Source: UBA11663 sp049616325 (lineage in GTDB: Bacteria > Bacteroidota > Bacteroidia > Flavobacteriales_D > Sanyastnellaceae). From it: a stretch of 64,000 bases of DNA. Where the stretch lies: positions 1 to 64,000 of the forward strand of contig JBMZHG010000006.1 in assembly GCA_049616325.1 (NCBI GenBank). The letters run 5' to 3'. Shown here in pieces: positions 8,609 to 17,031 of this stretch. Every line of letters starts with the position of its first letter. The stretch's first letter is position 1. A program made the translations under genes and the position numbers. The notes beneath the pieces are model-generated. The model ran no database searches. It saw only the letters and a list, made by a program, of their open reading frames with translations, and was not told the DNA's origin.

Positions 8609-9661
8609 ATGGAACGCACGGAAATCAGCGCACTTGGGGAGTTTGGCTTGATTCGCCAACTGACCCAAAACCTCAGCCACCAGCAACCGTCGACGTTGCG
8701 CGGTGTGGGGGACGACGCCGCAGTGTTGGATCCACTGGGGAAGCGCGTGGTGGTCAGCACCGACATGCTTTGCGAAGGGGTCCACTTTGACCTCAGTTAC
8801 GCTCCACTGAAGCACCTTGGTTACAAGGCGGTGGTGGTGAACCTCAGCGATATCTGCGCCATGAATGCCGTGCCGACGCAAGTGGTGGTGGGCTTGGGCT
8901 TGAGCAACCGCTTCTCTGTGGAGGCTGTCGAGGAACTTTATGCGGGCATCAAGCTGGCGTGCGACGTGTACAAGGTCGATTTGGTGGGCGGTGACACAAC
9001 TTCTTCGCCTTCGGGCTTGACCCTTTCAGTGACGGCTTTGGGGTTGGTCGACGCGGAAGCCGTGGTGGGCCGAGACGGCGCGAGTGACGGCGATTTGCTC
9101 GTGGTGAGTGGGGACTTGGGGGCTGCGTACATGGGGCTCCAAATCTTGGAGCGCGAAAAGGAGGTCTTTCAGGCGGCGCCGACGGCGCAGCCGGAGCTCG
9201 AGGACTTTGCGTACCTCCTCGAGCGGCAGTTGAAGCCGGAGGCGCGCGTGGACGTGGTCCGGGAAATGGGGGATTTGGGATTGAAGCCAACCTCCATGAT
9301 CGACATCAGCGACGGGCTGTCCAGCGAGATTTTTCATCTCGGGACCTCCTCAGGCGTGGGCTTCAAAGTCTACGAAGACAAGCTCCCGATCGACCCAAAG
9401 GTGTACGAGACAGCGCGGGAGTTCAACCTCGACCCCACGATGTGCATGTTGAGTGGCGGGGAGGACTACGAACTGCTGTTCACCGTCAAACAAGACGACT
9501 ACGACAAAGTCCGGAACCACCCCAAATTGAGCGTCGTTGGCCACGCGGTGGCGGCGCCTGACGCCTTCACGCTGGTGACCAAAAACGGCCCGGAAGTGCC
9601 CCTGCAAGCCCAAGGGTGGGACGGCGTGAAAGGACCTGAGTCGTCCTCCGAGAATTCCTGA
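8609..9661 (+). CDS. thiL: Thiamine-monophosphate kinase
   Basis: ThiL phosphorylates thiamine monophosphate to the cofactor thiamine diphosphate using ATP. The 350-residue product has the PurM/ThiL fold landmarks: the N-terminal EFGLIRQL, GVGDDAAVLDP with the Mg-binding acidic pair, VVSTDMLCEGVHFDL, NLSDICAMNA, VGGDTTSSPSGL, and IDISDGLSSEIFHL. The ATG at 8609 fits the family N-terminus; an in-frame GTG six codons upstream adds only unrelated residues. asnB starts 8 bases after the stop, so the two are probably co-transcribed. Confidence 0.95.
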   Translation: MERTEISALGEFGLIRQLTQNLSHQQPSTLRGVGDDAAVLDPLGKRVVVSTDMLCEGVHFDLSYAPLKHLGYKAVVVNLSDICAMNAVPTQVVVGLGLSNRFSVEAVEELYAGIKLACDVYKVDLVGGDTTSSPSGLTLSVTALGLVDAEAVVGRDGASDGDLLVVSGDLGAAYMGLQILEREKEVFQAAPTAQPELEDFAYLLERQLKPEARVDVVREMGDLGLKPTSMIDISDGLSSEIFHLGTSSGVGFKVYEDKLPIDPKVYETAREFNLDPTMCMLSGGEDYELLFTVKQDDYDKVRNHPKLSVVGHAVAAPDAFTLVTKNGPEVPLQAQGWDGVKGPESSSENS

Positions 9662-9669
9662 TTGCAGCC

Positions 9670-11565
9670 ATGTGCGGAATCGCGGGAATTCACGGGCTGG
9701 AAGCCTTTGACGGCTCTGAGGCAGCAAAGCGCCAGGCTTCGGCCATGGTCGCGGCGATGGCGCACCGCGGGCCAGATGCGGAGGGGGTTTGGAGCGACGG
9801 CGAACGGGTGGTTTTGGGCCACCGGCGGTTGAGCATTTTGGACATCGGTTCGGGTGCGAACCAGCCGTTCTTTATGGGCGACCACACCTTGGTGTTCAAC
9901 GGGGAGGTCTACAACTACTTGGAGCTCCGGCGTGAATTGGAGGCCGCGGGTGCGCATCGTTTTTCGACGCAGGGCGACACCGAGGTGGTGTTGGCCGCAC
10001 TCCGTCACTGGGGCATTCAGGGTGCGCTGAACAGGTTCAACGGCATGTTTGCCTTTGCGTGGTGGTCCGGCGCGGATTCCCGGCTGGTTCTTGCGCGGGA
10101 CCGGATGGGCATCAAGCCGTTGTATTGGTACCAAACCCCGCGCGGAACGCTCCTTTTCGCGTCCGAAGTGAGGGCGATGCTCGCTTCGGGCGAGGTGCCC
10201 AGACGCATCAACCGCCTCGCGTTGGCCGACCAGGTCATGTACGGTACGGTGCACGCCCCCGCCACCGTGGTGGACGGCGTGAGGATGCTCGAACCGGGAT
10301 GCTTGCTCGTCGTTCAGGACGAAGAGGTTCGGGAGGCGACGTGGTGGGACCCGGCGGATGCGGCCTTGGGCGAACCCGACTTGGACCCCCCAGCACGTCG
10401 CCGCCGCATCCGCGATACGTTGACCGATTCGGTGGCGTTGCGAATGCGTTCGGACGTGGCGTACGGGGCGTTTTTGTCTGGAGGAATCGACTCCAGTGCC
10501 GTGGTGGGGTTGATGTCCGAAGTTTCCGCGCAACCCGTCAGCACATTCAGTGTGACGTTCGCGGAAAAGGAACTCGACGAGAGCCCTTGGTCGCGTGCGA
10601 TTGCGAAGCGGTTTGGAACCGACCACCACGAAATTCGGCTGACGCCCGAGGACTTTCTCGCCCAGGTCCCGACGGGGCTTGAAGCCATGGATCACCCAAG
10701 CGCGGACGGCCTGAACACCTTTGTGGTCAGCGGCGCGACACGGGGAGCGGGGGTGAAAGTTGCCCTGAGTGGACTTGGAGGCGACGAGCTCTTTGCCGGC
10801 TACCCGGTCTTTGCCCGAAGCGCGCAGTTGGCTCGGTTGAACTGGCTCGCTTCGTGGCCGAGGGGCGGACGCCGTTTGGCCGGGCGCCTGTATGCAGCTC
10901 TCAAGCCCGGGATGACTTCGCGAAAACAAGCCGAGATTTTGGGCGGGAACTACTTTGATTTGGCCCACACGTACCCGTTGTCGCGGCAGATGTTCTTACG
11001 CGCGGATTTGCAGGAGCTGTTGGGCAAGGAGGTGCCGCTCGCCAACCCGGTTTTTCAATGGCTGGTTCGCGAGTTGGCGCCGGGGAAGAAGGCGTTTGGC
11101 CTGCCGTTTTTGAGCCAAGTGAGCTTGGCGGAGATGCGAACCTACATGGGCCACACCTTGCTGCGCGACGCGGACCAGTTCAGCATGGCCCACGCGCTCG
11201 AGGTGCGGGTGCCGTTCCTGGATCACCGCCTCGTCGCTTGCGCACTTTCCGCTCCCGACTCCCAAAAATTCCCCACTTCGCCCAAGCGTTTGCTCGTGGA
11301 ATCCCTCGGGGACCTGCTGCCTTCGGACGTGGTGAATCGCCCCAAAATGGGGTTTGTGATGCCCTGGGAAACCTGGATGCGCGGGGAGCTCAGAACGACC
11401 TGCGAACGGGGGTTGCAAAGTTTGAAGGACCGGCCTTGGGTCCAGGCCGATGCCCTCAACCGCATGGAACGCGACTTCATGCAGGGCGGTTCGACGTGGT
11501 CGTGGAGCCGAGTTTGGTCGCTGGTCGTGCTTGGCGATTACCTTGAACGCCATGGCTTGGAGTGA
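9670..11565 (+). CDS. asnB: Asparagine synthetase B (glutamine-hydrolysing)
   Basis: A 631-residue enzyme. Cys2 of MCGIAGIHG is the class II glutaminase nucleophile after Met removal, and the glutaminase domain covers about residues 1-210 with AHRGPDAEG, HRRLSILD and FNGEVYNY. The synthetase domain carries the PP-loop SGGIDS at residues 270-275. In principle it converts aspartate, glutamine and ATP to asparagine. AsnB paralogues of this length beside a glycosyltransferase are also found in surface-polysaccharide loci, where they amidate sugars or amino acids, so the substrate is not certain. Its 3' end overlaps the GT4 gene by 14 bases. Confidence 0.92.
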   Translation: MCGIAGIHGLEAFDGSEAAKRQASAMVAAMAHRGPDAEGVWSDGERVVLGHRRLSILDIGSGANQPFFMGDHTLVFNGEVYNYLELRRELEAAGAHRFSTQGDTEVVLAALRHWGIQGALNRFNGMFAFAWWSGADSRLVLARDRMGIKPLYWYQTPRGTLLFASEVRAMLASGEVPRRINRLALADQVMYGTVHAPATVVDGVRMLEPGCLLVVQDEEVREATWWDPADAALGEPDLDPPARRRRIRDTLTDSVALRMRSDVAYGAFLSGGIDSSAVVGLMSEVSAQPVSTFSVTFAEKELDESPWSRAIAKRFGTDHHEIRLTPEDFLAQVPTGLEAMDHPSADGLNTFVVSGATRGAGVKVALSGLGGDELFAGYPVFARSAQLARLNWLASWPRGGRRLAGRLYAALKPGMTSRKQAEILGGNYFDLAHTYPLSRQMFLRADLQELLGKEVPLANPVFQWLVRELAPGKKAFGLPFLSQVSLAEMRTYMGHTLLRDADQFSMAHALEVRVPFLDHRLVACALSAPDSQKFPTSPKRLLVESLGDLLPSDVVNRPKMGFVMPWETWMRGELRTTCERGLQSLKDRPWVQADALNRMERDFMQGGSTWSWSRVWSLVVLGDYLERHGLE

Positions 11566-12712
11566 CCTGCCCGGAAATCGGCCGCTGCGGATCATGGCGG
11601 TCGTGGAGTGGTACCCTCCTGCGTTTCGCGCGGGGGGCCCCATCCGAAGCGTGCACAACCTAATGCGGCTTCTCAAAGCCCAAACCCCCCACCACCTCCA
11701 CGTCGTTTGCGGCCCGCGAGACCTCGGGTCTCCGGAACTCCTTCCAGGCGTGACCGTGGACAAGCCGGTCGACCGAGACGGCGTGAAAGTGATCTACGTG
11801 TCGGACACGTCATTGTCGGCATGGAAGGCTCGCTTGAAGGGCACTCCCGAGGCTCCCTCTCCCGACGTCCTTTACCTCAACAGCCTGTTCAGCGTTCCCT
11901 TTGCGCTTCGCCCTTTGTGGGTGGCGCGGAGGCAGGGCATTCGCGTCGTGCTCGCACCGCGGGGCATGCTCGGGGCGGGAGCGCTGGCCATCAAACCCTT
12001 GAAAAAGAAGGTGTTCCTGACGGCGGCGCGCGTGTTGGGGTGGTTTCGGGACGTCCGCTGGCACGCGAGCACCGAGGTAGAGGCTACGGAGGTCCGAGCC
12101 CACTTTCCCAAGGCGGAATTGGCTGAGGCGTTGAATGTGCCTTTGGCACCCGTGGAGTGTCAGAATCCGGAATGGGGAACGGAAGTGGTTTGGGTTGCCG
12201 TTGGCAGAATCCAAAGCAAAAAGAACCTGCACTTTGCGCTGGAGGCATTGCAAGAGGTGCGGCTGGAGGAAAAAACCCTGACGGTGGAGTTGGTGGGGCC
12301 TGCGGAGGACGAAGCGTACTTGAAACGCCTGTTGGGCATGGCGCGACCGGGGTTGAAGGTCGTGCATCGCGGGCCCGTGCCGCCTGAAGAGCTCGGGGAG
12401 GTTTGGGGCCGGGCGCACGCGCTGTTGATGCCGACGACGCACGAGAATTTTGGGCACGCTGTGGTGGAGGCTTGGGCCCACGGGCGGCCCGTCCTGCTGA
12501 GTGACCAAACCCCGTGGCGCGGCCTGGCTGCTGCGGGGTTGGGTTGGGATTTGCCTTTGGACCACTCGGTTTGGGTCAAGGAGATGGAGGAGGCGCTGGA
12601 ATGGGACTCGGCTGTGTGGAAGGAGATGTCGGAAGCGTGCAGGGCTCGGCACCTCAGTTTGGTGCAAGATCCGGAGCTTGTGCAGGCGAACCGTGCGGTT
12701 TTTGAAGGCTGA
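11552..12712 (+). CDS. GT4 family glycosyltransferase
   Basis: A 386-residue GT-B glycosyltransferase. The N-terminal acceptor domain begins VVEWYPPAFRAGGPIRSVHN with the glycine loop, and the C-terminal nucleotide-sugar domain has VAVGRIQSKKNLHFALEAL, LVGPAEDEAYLKRL and the EX7E motif in HENFGHAVVEAWAHGRPVLL. It probably adds a sugar to a surface glycan or lipid-linked oligosaccharide at the inner membrane face; donor and acceptor cannot be read from sequence. The ATG at 11552 overlaps the end of asnB by 14 bases, and a second ATG at 11594 is possible. Coupling to asnB suggests the two act in the same glycan pathway. Confidence 0.88.
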   Translation: MAWSDLPGNRPLRIMAVVEWYPPAFRAGGPIRSVHNLMRLLKAQTPHHLHVVCGPRDLGSPELLPGVTVDKPVDRDGVKVIYVSDTSLSAWKARLKGTPEAPSPDVLYLNSLFSVPFALRPLWVARRQGIRVVLAPRGMLGAGALAIKPLKKKVFLTAARVLGWFRDVRWHASTEVEATEVRAHFPKAELAEALNVPLAPVECQNPEWGTEVVWVAVGRIQSKKNLHFALEALQEVRLEEKTLTVELVGPAEDEAYLKRLLGMARPGLKVVHRGPVPPEELGEVWGRAHALLMPTTHENFGHAVVEAWAHGRPVLLSDQTPWRGLAAAGLGWDLPLDHSVWVKEMEEALEWDSAVWKEMSEACRARHLSLVQDPELVQANRAVFEG

Positions 12713-12745
12713 TCCTCCGGGGTTGGAAGGGCGCGACGTCCGACC

Positions 12746-12753
12746 GAACTTGG
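12746..12753 (+). promoter_or_regulatory. Possible -7 element of the nitronate monooxygenase gene
   Basis: GAACTTGG followed by CGTC and the ATG at 12758. It departs from TAnnTTTG at the first position but keeps the four-base spacing to the start codon seen at many other genes in the window. Confidence 0.3.
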
Positions 12754-12757
12754 CGTC

Positions 12758-13720
12758 ATGAACACGAGCAACCGGGTGTGCGCCCTGCTGGGCATCGAGT
12801 TTCCCATCATCCAGGCCGGGATGGTGTGGTGCAGCGGGTGGGAACTTGCGAGTGCCGTGAGCAACGCGGGGGGGCTTGGGATTTTGGGCGCAGGAAGCAT
12901 GTACCCCGAAGTTCTTCGAGACCAAATCACCAAGGTTCAAGAGGCGGCTCCCGGCAAGCCGTTTGCGGTGAACGTGCCGCTTCTTTATCCGGCAGTGGAA
13001 GAGCACATGGCGAGCATTGTCGAGTTGGGCGTGCCGATTGTGTTTACCAGCGCGGGAAACCCCAAGACGTGGACGGCGCACCTGCACGAGCACGGCATCA
13101 AAGTCATCCACGTGGTGAGCAGCGTGAAGTTTGCGTTGAAGGCGCAAGCCGCGGGAGTGGATGCGGTGGTGGCCGAGGGGTTTGAGGCCGGGGGCCACAA
13201 CGGGCGCGAGGAGACGACGACGATGTGTTTGGTTCCGGCGGTGGCGGACGCGTGCGACGTGCCGGTCATCGCGGCGGGAGGCCTCCACGACGGCCGCTCG
13301 ATCCTCGCAGCCATGATGCTCGGCGCGGAGGCGGCGCAGCTCGGCTCGCGGTTTGTGGCGACGCCGGAGAGTTCGGCGCACGTCGCGTTCAAGGAGGCGG
13401 TACTTGCGGCTGGCGAGGGCGCCACGAGCCTCGAATTGAAGGACGTCACGCCCGTGCGGTTGTTGCACAACGACTTCGCTCGGCAGGTCATCCAAGCGCA
13501 GCAGGAGGGGGCCACGGCCGAAGAGCTGCGCGAACTTCTCGGCCGCGGCCGCGCCAAGCGCGGCATGTTCGAAGGCGACATGAACGAAGGGGAGCTCGAG
13601 ATCGGCCAAATCGCCGCCATGCTCACCTCCCTCGAGCCGGCAGGCGACTTGGTGCGTCGTCTCGCGGCGGAGTGCCGTGCCCTCGGGGGGGCAGCGCTGG
13701 GGGGTCGGTTCGACTTTTGA
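12758..13720 (+). CDS. Nitronate monooxygenase / FabK-like flavoprotein
   Basis: A 320-residue TIM-barrel flavoprotein of the 2-nitropropane dioxygenase family. Landmarks are IEFPIIQAGMVWCSG at the first strand, SNAGGLGILGAG, FAVNVPLLYP, VVAEGFEAGGHNGREE (with the FMN-contacting glycines and conserved His) and PVIAAGGLHDGRSILAAMML plus GAEAAQLGSRFV for the phosphate site. Family members oxidise nitronates or act as enoyl-ACP reductase FabK; the sequence does not separate the two roles. It ends 7 bases from the convergent uvrC gene. Confidence 0.9.
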   Translation: MNTSNRVCALLGIEFPIIQAGMVWCSGWELASAVSNAGGLGILGAGSMYPEVLRDQITKVQEAAPGKPFAVNVPLLYPAVEEHMASIVELGVPIVFTSAGNPKTWTAHLHEHGIKVIHVVSSVKFALKAQAAGVDAVVAEGFEAGGHNGREETTTMCLVPAVADACDVPVIAAGGLHDGRSILAAMMLGAEAAQLGSRFVATPESSAHVAFKEAVLAAGEGATSLELKDVTPVRLLHNDFARQVIQAQQEGATAEELRELLGRGRAKRGMFEGDMNEGELEIGQIAAMLTSLEPAGDLVRRLAAECRALGGAALGGRFDF

Positions 13721-13727
13721 ATTCCGT

Positions 13728-15527
13728 TCAGGCCTTGGCGCCGTGAAAATGCACTCGGATCGCGTGTGCGACCTTGAGGTTCACGACCCCGAGCAGGTCT
13801 TTTTCTGACGCCTTGGAGATGGCTTGAACGTCGCCAAACGCGGACATCAGGGCGTCTCGGGTCTTGGGGCCCACGCCGGGGATGTCGTCCAGTTCCGAAT
13901 GAAGGAAGGCCTTGCTTCGGCGCGTCCGGTGGTGCGCCAGCGAGAAGCGGTGCGCCTCGTTTCGCATGTGCTGAATCACGCGCAGGCTCGGGGAGCGCTT
14001 GTCCAAATAGATCGGCGCGCTGTCTCCCGGGAAGTACAATTCTTCGAGGCGCTTGGCGATGCCGACCACGGCGATTTTGCCGCGCAGGCCCAGTTCATCT
14101 ATGGCCTCCAGGGCATGTGAAAGTTGGCCCTTCCCGCCGTCGATGACCACCAATTGCGGCAAGGACTCGCCTTCGTCGCGCAGGCGCTTGTACCGGCGGT
14201 ACACCGCCTCCTTCATGCTGGCAAAATCGTCCGGGCCTTCCACCGTGCGGATGTTGAACTTCCGGTAGTCCCGCTTCGCGGGTTTGCCGTTGCGGAAGAC
14301 GACGCAGGCCGAGGCCGGATTCGTTCCCTGAATGTTCGAGTTGTCGAAGCACTCCATGTGCACGGGATGTTCCTTGAGGCGCAGGTCGTGCATCAGGGTC
14401 TCCATGAGCCGGTCCTTGGCCGCGTCGGGGTCGACCTGTTCGAGCTGGGCGTGGCGGTCGCGCATGGCGAACTGGGCGTTGCGCAGGCTCATGTCCAGGA
14501 GCTTTTTCTTGTCCCCGCGCTGGGGCACGAGGCATTCCGCGCCAAGCACCTCGACCTCCGATTGCGTGAGGACGGTTCGGCTCGCGACGTCAAAGCGGTC
14601 CCGTATCTGGGGGATTGCGGCCTCGAGCAACTCTTCGTCAGATTCGTCGAGGCGGCGGCGGAATTCGAGGGTTTGGCCTTGGACGACGGCCCCGTTGTGG
14701 ATCCGCATGAAATTCACGAACGCCGACTTGGCGTCGCTCACCAGCCCGTACACCTCCACGTCCGAGACGGTCGGATGGACGACGGTGCTCTTGGCCTGGA
14801 ACTTGTCGACGGCTTGGAGCTTCAATTTCAGGCGCTCGGCTTCCTCAAAGCGCAGGTCGGCCGCGGCTTCGTTCATGGCGTCTTTCAGGGCGGCCTTCAC
14901 CTCTCCGAGGTTGCCTTTCAACACGTGTCGGATGGCGGCAATACTTTCCAGGTACTCGCGCTCGGTTTGCTTGCCGACGCACGGCCCCATGCAGTTCCCG
15001 ATGTGGTATTCGAGGCACACGCGAAACTTCCCGCCTGCGATGTTTTCCTCGGTCAGCGCGAGGCTGCACGTCCGAATGGGGTACAGCTTCTTGCACAGGT
15101 CGAGGACCGCGTGCATTGCTTTGACGTTGGAAAAGGGCCCAAAGTATTCGCTTCCGTCCTTGCGCACCTGCCGTGTGGGAAAGATGCGCGGGAAGCGCTC
15201 CTTCTTCAGCACGATGAACGGGTAGGTCTTGTCGTCCTTGAGTTGGATGTTGTAGATCGGCTGGTGCTCCTTGATCATGTTGTTCTCGAGGAGCAACGCG
15301 TCAGATTCGGTGGCGGTGACGATCCATTTGACGTCCCGAATCTTCTTCACCAGCAACCGCGTTTTGCCGTTGTGGTCTTGCTTGGTGAAGTAGCTGGCGA
15401 CGCGCTTTTTCAGGTTTTTGGCCTTGCCGATGTAAAGCAATTTTCCGTCGGCATCGAAGTGCTGGTAGACCCCCGGTTCGTGGGGCATTCGCTCCAGGAG
15501 CGCTTGGATGTGATCGGTGGCGGCCAT
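13728..15527 (-). CDS. uvrC: Excinuclease ABC subunit C
   Basis: A 599-residue nucleotide-excision-repair endonuclease. It has the N-terminal GIY-YIG nuclease domain (about 12-95, PGVYQHFDADGKLLYIGKAK), a Cys-containing linker (GNCMGPCVGKQTEREY), a UVR motif that contacts UvrB (about 200-235), the RNase H-like C-terminal nuclease (HMECFDNSNIQGT and VVIDGGKGQL) and a tandem helix-hairpin-helix at the end (LDDIPGVGPKTRDAL). UvrC makes both incisions around a lesion. Length and domain order are standard. It is divergent from the epimerase-like gene across 36 bases. Confidence 0.97.
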   Translation of the reverse strand: MAATDHIQALLERMPHEPGVYQHFDADGKLLYIGKAKNLKKRVASYFTKQDHNGKTRLLVKKIRDVKWIVTATESDALLLENNMIKEHQPIYNIQLKDDKTYPFIVLKKERFPRIFPTRQVRKDGSEYFGPFSNVKAMHAVLDLCKKLYPIRTCSLALTEENIAGGKFRVCLEYHIGNCMGPCVGKQTEREYLESIAAIRHVLKGNLGEVKAALKDAMNEAAADLRFEEAERLKLKLQAVDKFQAKSTVVHPTVSDVEVYGLVSDAKSAFVNFMRIHNGAVVQGQTLEFRRRLDESDEELLEAAIPQIRDRFDVASRTVLTQSEVEVLGAECLVPQRGDKKKLLDMSLRNAQFAMRDRHAQLEQVDPDAAKDRLMETLMHDLRLKEHPVHMECFDNSNIQGTNPASACVVFRNGKPAKRDYRKFNIRTVEGPDDFASMKEAVYRRYKRLRDEGESLPQLVVIDGGKGQLSHALEAIDELGLRGKIAVVGIAKRLEELYFPGDSAPIYLDKRSPSLRVIQHMRNEAHRFSLAHHRTRRSKAFLHSELDDIPGVGPKTRDALMSAFGDVQAISKASEKDLLGVVNLKVAHAIRVHFHGAKA

Positions 15528-15534
15528 CGTTGAA

Positions 15535-15542
15535 CGAAGGTA
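15535..15542 (-). promoter_or_regulatory. Candidate -7 element of uvrC
   Basis: TACCTTCG on the minus strand, seven bases before the ATG at 15527. On the other strand, GTACTTTG followed by four bases and the ATG of the divergent gene at 15564 occupies 15552-15559, so two opposed elements share the 36-base gap. Confidence 0.5.
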
Positions 15543-15563
15543 GGTCGCGCAGTACTTTGCAGC

Positions 15564-16586
15564 ATGGATTTGGTCACGGGTGCAACGGGAATTGTGGGGA
15601 TGCCATTGGTGGTGAAGCTCCTGTCAAAAGGCCAAACCGTCCGCGCCCTCCACCGACCTTCGTCCAACCGCGATCGCGTTGAGCAGGCGGTGCGCGATTC
15701 TGTTCCTGACGGCCTGTCCCGACTTCACTGGGCCGAGGGCGACATCACGGACCCGGACTCCCTGGAAGCGGCTCTCGAAGGCGTGGAGCGGGTGTTTCAT
15801 TGCGCGGCCCTGGTCTCGTTTCACAAGGCGGACCACGCTGCCATGCGCGCCATCAACGCCGAGGGAACGGCGAACCTCGTCAACGCCATGCTCCACCTCG
15901 GGACGCCCCGCCTCGTTCATGTGAGCAGCGTGGCCGCCCTGGGCCGAAAGGCCGGCCAACCAACGGACGAATCGACGCTCTTCGAAGAGCAGCCCGGCAC
16001 CTCTGGGTACGCCCGCTCCAAACACCGTGCGGAGATGGAGGCCTGGCGCGGCGCCGCAGAAGGGCTTCCGGGAGGCCTTGTGGTCGTCAACCCGACCGTG
16101 ATTCTCGGTCCGGGCGACTTCCGCCGCAGCTCGGCAGCCCTGTTCCGTCACATCGACCAAGGCCTCGCTTGGTACCCGTCCGGGAGCGGAGGGTACGTCG
16201 GTTCCGTGGACGTGGCGGAGGTGTGCGTTCGGCTCGGCGACAGCGACGTCCGGGACGAGCGCTTCGTCCTGTGCGCGGACCACGTGCCGCATCGTGAATT
16301 GATGAACCGCGTCGCCAAAGCCCTGGGCCGCCCTGGCCCATCGCGCCGCGTCCGCCCTTGGATGGCCGCCCTCGCGTGGCGCCTTTTCGCCCTCGCCGAA
16401 CGCCTCACGGGGCGCCGCTCCATGGCCACCCGCGAGAGCCTTGCCAGCGCCAGCGAAGACCACCTGTACGACGGGACCAAAATCCTGCGCACCTTCGCCG
16501 ACCTCGGCCAGCCCTGGAGCTACACGCCCCTTGACGACGTCATTTCGACGACGGCGCAGGCGTACCGCCGGGAGTTCGGTTCTTGA
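15564..16586 (+). CDS. NAD-dependent epimerase/dehydratase family protein
   Basis: A 340-residue extended short-chain dehydrogenase. It starts with the Rossmann motif VTGATGIVG (TGxxGxxG), has a conserved Asp after the second strand region (WAEGDITDPDSLEAAL), the VFHCAALVSF and VHVSSVAALG active-site strands, and the catalytic YARSK (YxxxK). Related bacteroidal proteins resemble 3-beta-hydroxysteroid or dihydroflavonol reductases; the substrate is unknown. The last 47 bases overlap the 3' end of the convergent DUF4296 gene. Confidence 0.9.
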   Translation: MDLVTGATGIVGMPLVVKLLSKGQTVRALHRPSSNRDRVEQAVRDSVPDGLSRLHWAEGDITDPDSLEAALEGVERVFHCAALVSFHKADHAAMRAINAEGTANLVNAMLHLGTPRLVHVSSVAALGRKAGQPTDESTLFEEQPGTSGYARSKHRAEMEAWRGAAEGLPGGLVVVNPTVILGPGDFRRSSAALFRHIDQGLAWYPSGSGGYVGSVDVAEVCVRLGDSDVRDERFVLCADHVPHRELMNRVAKALGRPGPSRRVRPWMAALAWRLFALAERLTGRRSMATRESLASASEDHLYDGTKILRTFADLGQPWSYTPLDDVISTTAQAYRREFGS

Positions 16587-17031
16587 GGTCGCCCACCGAG
16601 CTGGCGTCGTCCGGTGCTTTGCCGTCGGCGCGGTTGCTCGCCACCTCCATGTCTTTCAGCACGTCGACCACGTCCCGAAGCACCCCTTTCATCGCCTCCG
16701 GGTGAGCCCACCACCACGCGTGACTCGCCTCAAACGCTTCGGCGCTCACGCCAGTCCGGTGCCACACGTCGTTGTACGCTTCGGCCAGTTTCACACGCTC
16801 GTTGTCGTTGCGGAAGTAGCGCTGGTTGGAGGCGGCCTCCACCACCTGAACCTCGGCCAGAACCGCCACAAATTCCGCCCGCGACAAAATGCCTTCGGGC
16901 GGTGAGACACGGGCGTCAAGCCCCACCGGTTCGGGAGCACAACCCGTGGCGAGGACCACCAAGAGTGCGGTCGCCGAGACCCACGAGGAATCAGCGGCTG
17001 AATGCCAAACGTTGGCCAACATGGTTTCCAT
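16540..17031 (-). CDS. DUF4296 family lipoprotein
   Basis: A 163-residue small lipoprotein: hydrophobic signal with the lipobox VLATGC (Cys31), then a helical domain starting GILSRAEFVAVLAEVQVVEA that matches DUF4296, a bacteroidal family of unknown function, with the YNDVWHRTGVSAEAFEAS segment. The order polyprenol mannose synthase, dihydroorotase, DUF4296 is conserved in flavobacteria, which supports the call. The chosen ATG overlaps pyrC by 41 bases; an ATG three codons later is also possible. The 3' end overlaps the convergent epimerase gene by 47 bases. Confidence 0.85.
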   Translation of the reverse strand: METMLANVWHSAADSSWVSATALLVVLATGCAPEPVGLDARVSPPEGILSRAEFVAVLAEVQVVEAASNQRYFRNDNERVKLAEAYNDVWHRTGVSAEAFEASHAWWWAHPEAMKGVLRDVVDVLKDMEVASNRADGKAPDDASSVGDLKNRTPGGTPAPSSK